A stretch of 10,088 bases of DNA from an uncultured Christensenellaceae bacterium (lineage in GTDB: Bacteria > Bacillota > Clostridia > Christensenellales > Pumilibacteraceae): NCBI GenBank assembly GCA_910587455.1, contig CAJULK010000024.1:1-10088 (forward strand), read 5' to 3'. Both the position numbers and the translations under genes were made by a program. Each line of letters starts with the position of its first letter. The stretch's first letter is position 1. Shown piece by piece: positions 1 to 6,264 of this stretch. Under the pieces are notes generated by a model. It saw only the letters and a program-made list of their open reading frames with translations. It searched no databases and had not been told where the DNA came from.

Positions 1-269
1 TTCCCGAAGTATCCGCGCTGATAAAAGAAGGCGCTTCGATAGAAAGCATAGAAAAATTTGCATTTGAAAGAGTTCAGGAAGCTGTCGAGTGTATTTTATA
101 TCAACTCGACGATCAAGAGTCCGCAGAATACGCGGACGTGTTCGACGAAATAGATTGTACAAAAATAAACAAGATGCGCCTAATGGAAATCAATGACGAC
201 GGAACGCCGACGGGACGGCGCGCTATCGAGCTTCACGGAAAAATTCCGTTTTCCGATATGGAAGATTGA
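1..269 (+). CDS. C-terminal fragment of an unrecognised protein (5'-truncated by window edge)
   Basis: An open frame runs from the window edge (first full codon at position 3) to a TGA at 267-269, giving about 88 residues with no stop. The visible part is acidic and looks helical in its first half (a stretch around IEKFAFERVQEAVECILYQL), then reads EYADVFDEID and ends in FSDMED. It has no transmembrane segment and no motif I can assign to a family. The codon usage resembles that of the neighbouring genes, which supports real coding. The downstream gene has its own promoter, whose -35 box overlaps this gene's stop, so the two are probably separate transcription units. Function unknown; the N-terminal part outside the window would be needed to classify it. 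Confidence 0.6.
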   Translation, partial: PEVSALIKEGASIESIEKFAFERVQEAVECILYQLDDQESAEYADVFDEIDCTKINKMRLMEINDDGTPTGRRAIELHGKIPFSDMED

Positions 270-298
270 CGGTGTTTTTGCTTCTTATATGATATAAT
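266..298 (+). promoter_or_regulatory. Probable sigma-A promoter of the surface lipoprotein gene
   Basis: TTGACG at 266-271 is followed after 16 bp by TATGAT at 288-293. An overlapping perfect TATAAT lies at 293-298, but at 21 bp it is too far from the same -35 box. The -35 overlaps the TGA of the upstream gene. Either start would give an untranslated leader of roughly 50 nt before the ribosome binding site at 338-345. Inferred from hexamer match and spacing only. Confidence 0.5.
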
Positions 299-352
299 TA
301 TTACGATAAATATATGTGGTAAAATATTTAAGTAAATAGGAGGTGTAGAGTT

Positions 353-2758
353 TTGAGGCAAAAAACACGTTTTAATAAAATACTATTGTTATTCTTAATG
401 GCTTTGATTGCTTTAATGATTATAGGTTGTAATAATTCCCATAAAGAGGATTATAGCTATTATACTGTAAATTATACTTCGACTGAAGGCGGAATGATTG
501 TGGGCTTAACCGAACAAACCGTCAAGAGCGGAGACAGCGCGCAATCGGTCGCAGCCGTTGCAAATGACGGGTATTACTTCGTAAGTTGGTCGGACGGCAA
601 CGCTTCGCCCATGAGAATAGACAAGAATATTACGAGCAGCCTCACCGTCATTGCCCGTTTTGAAAAATGCGCCGAAAAATACAGTGTCGTATATGAAGCA
701 GCCGACGGGGGCAGTATTTCGGGCACGAAAAAACAGCTCGTGGCGGAGGGCGGCAATGCTGCCGAGGTAATAGCCGTCGCCGATGAAGGCTATGAATTTA
801 TCGGGTGGTCTGACGGCATAGATACCGAGCGCCGAGAGGATAAGAACGTCGTCGCTAATATTTCTGCAAAAGCGCTGTTCCGTAAAAAGTCATACAACGT
901 AAATTATTTCGCCGACAAAGGCGGAAGAATCGATGGGGCAACAAGCCAAACGGTAGAGCACGGCGAAAAAGCGACGTCGATAACTGCGATCCCCGAATTG
1001 GGCTATAAATTCGTGTGCTGGTCGGATACGGGCAGCACCGATCCTACGCGCACGGACAAAAATTTAACGGGCGAAATCAACGCGCATGCGGAATTTGCGT
1101 ATCTCAGACCTGACGGCAAGGGCGTCGCGGGAAATCCCGTGCTCATAAACAACTATACCGAACTTGTCGATATGCGTTTTTACTCATATATGTGTTACAA
1201 GCTGAACAGCGATATAGACCTTGCGGGCATGGAATTCGAGCCGCTGTTCAAATCGGATTATCCTTTTCTCGGCGTGCTCGACGGCGCAGGACATTCCATA
1301 AAGAATATGACCGTTTCGAACGAACATAACGCTCCGTCGCTATTGGGTTATGTACACAACGGCACGGTCGAAAATATAAATATCGTTGATTTTCGCATAA
1401 CGATAAACAACGCGGCACAGGTTGGGCTCAAGCTAATCGCGGGCGCAGTGTCCGGCGAATTTGACGGCGAAATGAAAAACGTGTTTGTTCGCGGTAATAT
1501 AGATATCAACAGCGAAGATAACGACTATTTTGCGATCGGCGGATTGGCGGGATATTGCGAAGGATCGATAACCGATTGCAGCTCGGAAATAACCGTAAAC
1601 GCCGCAAAACTGACCACTATATATGCAAACGACGGCAGCGCATGCAATATCGGCGGAATGGTCGGTGTTGCGCGAAATATAAACGTACTGTCATGCGCGT
1701 CGAGCTGTGCAATTTCCGTTGAAGATCACAGTCAAAGCCTGAATGTCGGCGGATTGATTGGAATAAGCTTCGTCGATCGAAAATATAAGTCGAGTTTTGA
1801 CGGTAACACGTCAAATATAAATATAGATTGTAAGATTGCCAACGGCGGCGGACTGATAGCCAAAGTGCAAAATGACGGCGGCGAGTTTGAGGCAGCGCGC
1901 TGCAAAGTAAGCGGGGATATAGTCTGTATCGGTCATACGGGCGGAATCGCGGCGTATATAAACTGCTTAACCGACGGCAAATGCATTTTGGACGACTGTC
2001 ATTTCAACGGTAATATAAAAGGTAATTCCCCCGCCGGATTTGTTTATTCCGTGAGCAGTAGCGGTCTGACAAAAATAGAGAACTGCGATGTTACGGGGAA
2101 GATTTCCGGACCGATGTGTGCGGGCTTTTGCTATTATTCGAACTATAATGTGAACTTTTTCCGTTGTTACAGCGTGACCGAAATCAGCGGTAAAGTTATG
2201 ACGGCGGGGTTTATTTTCCAACTGCACGGCGGGAGCGTAAAAGAATGTTTTTCGGAAGGGACGATAACGGTTACGTTTCAAGCGAGCGGATTCATATTCG
2301 GGGCAAACTATGGAACAGTCATACAAAACTGTTGCTCTTATAGCGATATAACGATCACCAATACGGACGAAACTGCGGAAACGCGGACGTTCGCTTGCGG
2401 TTTTATGATGACGGCAGGATTTCAAGAGAGTATCTTTATCTCCGATTGCTGCTATCTCGGCAAAATCTCGGGACACGTTTATACGACATCTTCCGTAAGC
2501 GGACAGGGCTCGATCGTCGCCGCATTTATAGGCAATATATATAACGACACGACAGTAGAAAACTGCCATTGTTACTTTCGCGAAGACGAATTCGTAAAAG
2601 TTATAGCGACAAACCGAACGCCGAACGTCATATATATCTACGAGTACGGCGATCTGACGGATATTGCGGAAATGACCGAGCTTCTCAATCGCAACGGACA
2701 AAACAACGTTTGGGAACTCGGCGAAGACGGATCCCCGAAATTGAAATTCGCATTATAA
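353..2758 (+). CDS. Surface lipoprotein with three divergent InlB B-repeats and a GLUG-like beta-helix
   Basis: 801 residues, probably anchored to the outer face of the membrane and involved in adhesion or envelope interaction (inferred from architecture). The start is TTG at 353, chosen because AGGAGGTG (338-345) sits 7 nt upstream. Residues 1-25 are a lipoprotein signal peptide: basic start, hydrophobic core, then I-I-G-Cys with the lipidated Cys at 26. Three repeats of about 70 residues follow (roughly 37-105, 109-177, 180-249). Each has a V-x-Y start, GG, a GY.F..W segment (Trp 79, 152, 223), an R-x-DKN motif and a closing A-x-F, as in divergent InlB B-repeat domains. Residues 290-323 carry the DLAGMEFEPLF ... 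LDGAGHSIKNM motif that often opens GLUG-repeat regions. From about 395 to 742 there are at least ten rungs of the form (G/A)GF/L ... (N/D/R/E)C...G.I, typical of GLUG right-handed beta-helices. The ending VWELGEDGSPKL is also typical. No LPXTG or SLH anchor is seen. The ligand is unknown. Confidence 0.85.
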   Translation: MRQKTRFNKILLLFLMALIALMIIGCNNSHKEDYSYYTVNYTSTEGGMIVGLTEQTVKSGDSAQSVAAVANDGYYFVSWSDGNASPMRIDKNITSSLTVIARFEKCAEKYSVVYEAADGGSISGTKKQLVAEGGNAAEVIAVADEGYEFIGWSDGIDTERREDKNVVANISAKALFRKKSYNVNYFADKGGRIDGATSQTVEHGEKATSITAIPELGYKFVCWSDTGSTDPTRTDKNLTGEINAHAEFAYLRPDGKGVAGNPVLINNYTELVDMRFYSYMCYKLNSDIDLAGMEFEPLFKSDYPFLGVLDGAGHSIKNMTVSNEHNAPSLLGYVHNGTVENINIVDFRITINNAAQVGLKLIAGAVSGEFDGEMKNVFVRGNIDINSEDNDYFAIGGLAGYCEGSITDCSSEITVNAAKLTTIYANDGSACNIGGMVGVARNINVLSCASSCAISVEDHSQSLNVGGLIGISFVDRKYKSSFDGNTSNINIDCKIANGGGLIAKVQNDGGEFEAARCKVSGDIVCIGHTGGIAAYINCLTDGKCILDDCHFNGNIKGNSPAGFVYSVSSSGLTKIENCDVTGKISGPMCAGFCYYSNYNVNFFRCYSVTEISGKVMTAGFIFQLHGGSVKECFSEGTITVTFQASGFIFGANYGTVIQNCCSYSDITITNTDETAETRTFACGFMMTAGFQESIFISDCCYLGKISGHVYTTSSVSGQGSIVAAFIGNIYNDTTVENCHCYFREDEFVKVIATNRTPNVIYIYEYGDLTDIAEMTELLNRNGQNNVWELGEDGSPKLKFAL

Positions 2759-2766
2759 GCACATAA

Positions 2767-2803
2767 AAAATTCTCTCCCGATACTATTTCGGGAGAGAAT
2801 TTT
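2767..2803. terminator. Strong bidirectional rho-independent terminator
   Basis: A perfect 15-bp stem (2767-2781 with 2789-2803; core TTCTCTCCCGA / TCGGGAGAGAA) closes a 7-nt loop (TACTATT). T-rich sequence follows on the plus strand (TTTTACTTTTATTT) and six A's precede it (2765-2770), which read as a T-run on the minus strand. It lies 8 bp after the lipoprotein stop and about 135 bp after the convergent flavin reductase stop, so it can end both transcripts. Confidence 0.9.
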
Positions 2804-2938
2804 ACTTTTATTTACTGTTTCATTTACAGTCGGTTGCCACATTCTTCCGAACTAACATAAACTGATGCTTCTTCAAAAGAATAAGTGCCGGCATATAAAA
2901 CGATTTTTCTTTCATATTCCGAAATTTAATATACCCGC

Positions 2939-3511
2939 TCACTTCTTCATGAGCTTTGCGCCCGTATGCCATGCCTGTCCGACTTTTCCTCCAACGGCGT
3001 AGTAGCCGCTTTGAAACTGATCGAAAATAAACGCATTGAGTTTTGTCGGATCGACCCGACCTTTTTCGTCCAACACTTTCTCGTCCGCAAGCACGTTTAA
3101 TATTTCACCGAGTACTCTGAATCCGTAAACGGTATTTTGGCACTCCGCTACTTTACACTCGAGCGTCAGCGGAAACTCCTCTACTATCGGGGCGTTTACC
3201 CTTGTGCTCTTTATCGCGTGCAACCCGGAGCGCTCGAACTTATCTTTCATTTTATTGCCGGTCGCAATACCGAAAAAGTCCGCCGCCTCGATATGATCGA
3301 CGTCGGCAACGCTCAAAGCGAACGAGCCGGTGCGCTTTATATTTTCGGCGGTTTTGTGGTCTTCGTCGATATTGAGCGCGACCATGTTTTCGGCGCAAAC
3401 TCCGCCCCATGCCATATTCATAACGTCCACGCTTCCGTCTTCGTTATAGGTCGAAATCATTAGCACCGGCATAGGAAAAGTATAAGGCTTTACTCCCAAA
3501 TCTTTCTTCAT
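2939..3511 (-). CDS. Flavin reductase-family protein (FMN-binding split barrel, flavoredoxin-like)
   Basis: 190 residues, cytosolic, matching the flavin reductase-like domain family in length and order. An N-terminal MPVLMISTYNEDGSVDVMNMA segment (about 14-34) leads the first beta strands. HKTAENIKRTGSFALSV (52-68) is the characteristic FMN-contacting stretch. The protein closes with YYAVGGKVGQAWHTGAKL (170-187). Members bind FMN and either reduce flavin with NAD(P)H or pass electrons to partners; which applies here cannot be read from sequence. The ATG at 3511 has AAGGAG 7 nt upstream, lying inside the last codons of the upstream gene, whose TAA ends one base before this ATG. The two are therefore very likely translationally coupled in one operon, read from the promoter near 4006 and controlled by the divergent HxlR regulator. 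No sign of truncation. Confidence 0.85.
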   Translation of the reverse strand: MKKDLGVKPYTFPMPVLMISTYNEDGSVDVMNMAWGGVCAENMVALNIDEDHKTAENIKRTGSFALSVADVDHIEAADFFGIATGNKMKDKFERSGLHAIKSTRVNAPIVEEFPLTLECKVAECQNTVYGFRVLGEILNVLADEKVLDEKGRVDPTKLNAFIFDQFQSGYYAVGGKVGQAWHTGAKLMKK

Positions 3512-3512
3512 A

Positions 3513-3905
3513 TTACACTCCTTGTTTTTGTACGGTATTCGAATTTTGATTATATGCTTTTGCGACGCATTTCCATTCGCCGTTCATTTTCAAAAGCAGA
3601 AGAAAGTCCGTAAAATCTATTCTGTTGCCCCAGCCCTCTTCCAAAACGCGCACGACCGCAAGCGTTTCTTCCAATGCGATAACGTCGATACGAGCCTTGA
3701 AATTCTCTCCGCCGCCAACGGTGTCAACATTGCGGTAAAACTGTTCGATTGAGCCGTGTTCGAGTTTTCCGTCAAGATACCCGAACAATACCGCTTCGTC
3801 GGTGAACAGTTCTCTTGCGTACTTGCTGTTGCCTTCCGCAACGCTTCTGACAAATTTCTTTGCCGCTTCTTCGACTGCCTGATACTCTTTCAGTTCCGTT
3901 CTCAT
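3513..3905 (-). CDS. NTF2-like / putative lumazine-binding small protein
   Basis: 130 residues of the NTF2-like cone fold, closest in motif order to the putative lumazine-binding group. A helical N-terminus (EEAAKKFVRSVAEGNSKYARELF, 12-34) is followed by LFGYLDGKLEHGSIEQFYRNVD (40-61), an alternating strand region, and FTDFLLLLKMNGEWKCVAKAY (98-118), which is characteristic of this group. Such proteins bind small hydrophobic or flavin-like ligands, and some are enzymes; no catalytic residues can be assigned. The ATG at 3905 was chosen because GGGAG lies 5 nt upstream. The frame is open back to an ATG at 4016, but that extension lacks a ribosome site and would cross the -10 and -35 of the gene's own promoter. 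It is the first gene of the two-gene operon with the flavin reductase, which suggests a flavin-related role (inference). Confidence 0.75.
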   Translation of the reverse strand: MRTELKEYQAVEEAAKKFVRSVAEGNSKYARELFTDEAVLFGYLDGKLEHGSIEQFYRNVDTVGGGENFKARIDVIALEETLAVVRVLEEGWGNRIDFTDFLLLLKMNGEWKCVAKAYNQNSNTVQKQGV

Positions 3906-3934
3906 AAAAACTCCCGTAAAAATATTTTCCGTCT

Positions 3935-3961
3935 GTTTGGCACGATTGCTTTCGGCCAAAC
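3935..3961. repeat. 7-bp inverted repeat in the leader of the NTF2/flavin reductase operon
   Basis: GTTTGGC (3935-3941) and GCCAAAC (3955-3961) are exact reverse complements separated by 13 bp. With the minus-strand start expected near 3971, this would form a hairpin at the very 5' end of the mRNA, about 30 nt before the GGGAG ribosome site. It could stabilise the message or be a protein-binding site; the sequence does not say which. Confidence 0.45.
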
Positions 3962-3965
3962 GAAC

Positions 3966-3995
3966 TTGACAATATACAGTATATTTTGGTATTAT
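3966..3995 (+). promoter_or_regulatory. Promoter of the HxlR-family regulator gene
   Basis: TTGACA at 3966-3971 and TATTAT at 3990-3995 are separated by 18 bp, so transcription should start near 4002, about 50 nt before the hxlR-family ATG. It almost completely overlaps the opposing promoter at 3978-4006. Confidence 0.6.
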
Positions 3996-4006
3996 TATTT
4001 TGTCAA
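3978..4006 (-). promoter_or_regulatory. Promoter of the NTF2/flavin reductase operon
   Basis: Read on the minus strand: TTGACA (4006-4001), a 17-bp spacer, then TATACT (3983-3978). This is a near-perfect sigma-A promoter with optimal spacing. The expected start near 3971 leaves a leader of about 65 nt. It shares nearly all of its DNA with the opposing hxlR-family promoter, so polymerase could occupy only one of them at a time. Confidence 0.75.
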
Positions 4007-4031
4007 GTACGCACATTTTTGTTAGGTACTT
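4005..4031. promoter_or_regulatory. Candidate HxlR operator
   Basis: AAGTAC (4005-4010) and GTACTT (4026-4031) form an inverted repeat with a 15-bp spacer. GTAC-containing dyads of this kind are known for HxlR/DUF24 regulators. The site touches the -35 box of the flavin reductase operon promoter and lies just after the expected start of the regulator's own transcript, so one bound dimer could repress both. Inferred from symmetry and position. Confidence 0.5.
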
Positions 4032-4051
4032 ACCAAAAGGAAAGCATAAAC

Positions 4052-4393
4052 ATGAACGACAAAAAAACGCGATGCATAAAAAACGAAAAACTTTGCGAAA
4101 CGGGGTTCAGTTATACCCTGTCGCTTATAAGCGGCAAATACAAAATGACGATTTTGTACACTCTTATGGAATTCGGTATCGTGCGTTTTAACGAACTGCA
4201 ACGGTACATTAACGGAATATCGTTTAAGACATTGAGCCTGTCGCTCAAAGAGTTGGAAAGCGACGGACTTATCGTACGCAAAGAATATCCGCAAATTCCG
4301 CCGAAAGTCGAATACAGTTTATCCGAACGCGGAAAATCATTGATGCCTATACTCGACGGCATGTGCGAATGGGGCGACAAGAACAGACTTTAA
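4052..4393 (+). CDS. HxlR/DUF24-family winged helix-turn-helix regulator
   Basis: 113 residues, the usual size of HxlR-family dimeric regulators. The family pattern is complete: Cys15-E-T-G followed by YTLSLISGKYKMTILYTL (21-38), RFNELQRYINGISFKTLSLSLKEL (45-68, helix-turn-helix), DGLIVRKEYPQIPPKVEYSL (71-90, wing) and a C-terminal helix ending LDGMCEWGD (101-109). Cys15 aligns with the conserved N-terminal cysteine that senses quinones, diamide or other electrophiles in relatives such as YodB and HypR of Bacillus subtilis; Cys8 and Cys105 are further candidates. The ATG at 4052 is preceded by AAAAGGAAAG (4035-4044); the frame continues upstream to 3986 but would run over the promoter. It is divergent from the NTF2/flavin reductase operon, its likely target. 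The inducing signal is not known. Confidence 0.88.
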   Translation: MNDKKTRCIKNEKLCETGFSYTLSLISGKYKMTILYTLMEFGIVRFNELQRYINGISFKTLSLSLKELESDGLIVRKEYPQIPPKVEYSLSERGKSLMPILDGMCEWGDKNRL

Positions 4394-4455
4394 CTTAGAA
4401 TTCGTGTGTTTCTTTATCACGGAAATAGAACGGCAGCGAACTTTTATAGCCGAGC

Positions 4456-4476
4456 AGTTTGTTATGGGAACAAACT
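4456..4476. repeat. Perfect 8-bp inverted repeat between converging genes
   Basis: AGTTTGTT (4456-4463) and AACAAACT (4469-4476) flank the loop ATGGG. No T-run follows on either strand, so it is not a standard terminator. The surrounding stretch 4394-4558 shows no credible gene. Confidence 0.4.
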
Positions 4477-4558
4477 CAAAACATCGGAAGCCGAAAAATT
4501 CACAAAGACTCTGTTACGAATTTTCGAACGCACCAAGAACGGTCGGGACATTTGAAAC

Positions 4559-4596
4559 CCGCGCCGATACGGGATACACCGACGCGCGGCTTTTTC
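4559..4596 (+). terminator. Possible rho-independent terminator between the hxlR-family gene and the converging operon
   Basis: CCGCGC (4559-4564) pairs with GCGCGG (4584-4589), with a possible CG/CG extension inside, and is followed by CTTTTTCG (4590-4597). The loop is large and the distance from the regulator's stop is about 165 bp, so it is weaker than the other two terminators here. On the minus strand it lies about 10 bp after the AKR fusion gene but is followed only by a short T-run. Confidence 0.4.
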
Positions 4597-4605
4597 GTTC
4601 CCGCT

Positions 4606-6102
4606 TCAATACCAATCGTGCTTTTCGTTTCTGTCGAGCGCGGCTATCGCACTCATTTCGTCGTCCGAAAGCGAAAAGTGAAACACGGATATATTCTCGC
4701 GTATGTGATCGGGATTCGACGAGCCGGGTATTGCCACAACGCCGCGCTGCAAATGCCAACGCAAGACCGCCTGCGCGCTTGTTACGCCGTGTGCTCTCGC
4801 AATACCCGATATCGTTTCGTTTTCGAATATCGCGCCCGTATGCCCTCTGCCCCCGAACGGATACCACGCTTGCATGACTATCCCGAGCTTGTGCATATGC
4901 GGTACGACGCTCCGTTCCTGATAGTATGGGTGGATCTCGTTTTGAACGAGCGCGGGCATTATGTTTACCCGAGCTATAAAGTCATCGATTTCCTCTATGT
5001 ACCAATTCGAAAGACCGACAGATCGAATTTTGCCCTGCTCGACGAATTTTTCCATCGCTTTATACGCTTTAACGTCGTTTGCGCCGGGATGGTGCAAAAG
5101 CATCATATCTATATATCCGATGTCGAGTTTATCGAGCGATTCTTGTATAGCCTGTTCGGGGTTTGCATACTGCGTTCCGGGATATATCTTGGTTATTACG
5201 AAAATATCCTCGCGCGGCACTCCCGACTCGCGAATCGCTTCTCCTATTTCACGCTCGTTGCCGTACATGTGCGCGGTATCTATCAAACGATAACCTTGCG
5301 ACAGCGCGGACATAACTGCTTTTTTGCATGTGTCGCCCGTAAGGCTGTACGTTCCGAGCCCGAGTATAGGCATTTCGTACCCGCTGTTCAAAGAAACGAC
5401 AGGCGCGCGTCCGTTTTCGCCGCTCGTCAAATCGAAGTTGGAAACATCGGACGTCAGCTTGATATCGAGACTTTCTATCCAATCGGCAACCGTTTGCCGC
5501 GAAGTTCCCGACGGGAACCGTCTGCCCGATATCCATTCCGCATCGGGTGCGAGCGAGTGTAAATTCGTATCGCTGCTGCCTATGCCGCTGCTGTGCGAGG
5601 TGCAAAACGGGACTACCGTCTTACCCGTAAAATCGTAACTTTCCAAAAACGTAGAGATTATTCGGGGCGCTTGACCGTGCCAAATGGGATAGCCCAAAAA
5701 TACCGTTTCATATTTTTCCATGATCTCGACCCTGCCGCTTATTGCGGGGCGCGCCGTCGGATCGGCTTGCTCGCGGTCGGCTCTGCCGTTTGTGTAATAC
5801 TTTAAGTCGTCTTCCGAATACGGGATTTCGGGGACAATTTCGTATAGCGTTCCTTTAGTTTCGGCTTGAATATGATAGGCGATCGCTTCGGTCGTATCGG
5901 TGCATGAAAAATATGCGATAAGCACATTGCCTGCCGCTGCGACGGGCGCGTCGATCACTCCGTTTGAACCGCCGCCGCCCGTTCCGCCCGTGTTCGCACC
6001 GCCGTTACATGCCGCGAACCCGAACAGTGCCGTAAAAACCGCCAAAATCACGCCTGAGATCATTTTGATAATATCATTCATATATTTGCAACCTATTTTC
6101 AT
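4606..6102 (-). CDS. Lipoprotein fusion of a flavodoxin domain and an aldo-keto reductase
   Basis: 498 residues. Residues 1-31 form a signal peptide (hydrophobic core about 11-30) ending F-A-A-Cys, with Cys32 the likely lipidation site; Phe at -3 is unusual for a lipobox. A Gly/Ser-rich linker (33-50) follows. Residues 58-212 are a flavodoxin domain: VLIAYFSCTDTTEAI (60-74) is the FMN phosphate loop (T-D-T-T instead of T-G-N-T), FLGYPIWHGQAP (135-146) is the second flavin loop, and VVPFCTSHSSGIG (163-175) the third. Residues 236-498 are a complete aldo-keto reductase barrel with the catalytic tetrad Asp275, Tyr280, Lys305 and His337 and the NADP-binding IPGSSNPDHIREN (458-470). ATG 6102 was chosen for AAAGG 7 nt upstream; an alternative ATG at 6081 would leave a more typical signal peptide. 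The frame stays open to a TTG at 6228, which has no ribosome site. It is the last gene of the probable operon with the dehydrogenase and acetyltransferase. The natural substrate is unknown. Confidence 0.85.
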   Translation of the reverse strand: MKIGCKYMNDIIKMISGVILAVFTALFGFAACNGGANTGGTGGGGSNGVIDAPVAAAGNVLIAYFSCTDTTEAIAYHIQAETKGTLYEIVPEIPYSEDDLKYYTNGRADREQADPTARPAISGRVEIMEKYETVFLGYPIWHGQAPRIISTFLESYDFTGKTVVPFCTSHSSGIGSSDTNLHSLAPDAEWISGRRFPSGTSRQTVADWIESLDIKLTSDVSNFDLTSGENGRAPVVSLNSGYEMPILGLGTYSLTGDTCKKAVMSALSQGYRLIDTAHMYGNEREIGEAIRESGVPREDIFVITKIYPGTQYANPEQAIQESLDKLDIGYIDMMLLHHPGANDVKAYKAMEKFVEQGKIRSVGLSNWYIEEIDDFIARVNIMPALVQNEIHPYYQERSVVPHMHKLGIVMQAWYPFGGRGHTGAIFENETISGIARAHGVTSAQAVLRWHLQRGVVAIPGSSNPDHIRENISVFHFSLSDDEMSAIAALDRNEKHDWY

Positions 6103-6264
6103 AATTTCGCCTTTATCCGCATCCCCGGCAATAACGGTCGCCCGATTCCCTGCCGACTTTGCGCCTTTCGCGAATTTATACGCTGAAAATTCGGCGTTGC
6201 CGTTTCCTCTGCCGACTTGTAACCGCAATAACGTTTTTCGTTTTTACGATTTCTTTTTAAAATA

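Noticed and set aside
461..1102. Three tandem DNA repeats within the lipoprotein gene
   Set aside because: The repetition is at protein level (InlB-type domains); the DNA copies have diverged too far to count as a nucleotide repeat or a CRISPR-like array.
1967..2701. Minus-strand open frame of 244 codons
   Set aside because: Antisense to the beta-helix part of the lipoprotein; Arg- and Val-rich without motifs.
2820..2915. 31-codon minus-strand frame (starts MKEKSFYMPAL) between the flavin reductase and the terminator
   Set aside because: No ribosome binding site before its ATG and no conserved feature, though its place at the end of an operon is suggestive. The rest of 2804-2938 shows nothing beyond a 5-bp ACTGT/ACAGT stem at 2814-2830.
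3906..4016. Extended N-terminus for the NTF2-like protein from an ATG at 4016
   Set aside because: It would translate through the gene's own promoter and hairpin, and the ATG at 3905 has a good ribosome site.
4394..4605. Possible small gene between the HxlR-family gene and the AKR fusion
   Set aside because: No frame has a start with a ribosome site; the stretch holds only an orphan hairpin and a weak terminator-like stem.
4459..5562. Plus-strand open frame of 367 codons
   Set aside because: Runs antisense to the flavodoxin-AKR gene, which has full domain matches. The plus-strand translation is rich in Arg, His and Tyr with no motif and no ribosome site; it is a by-product of the GC-biased codons opposite.
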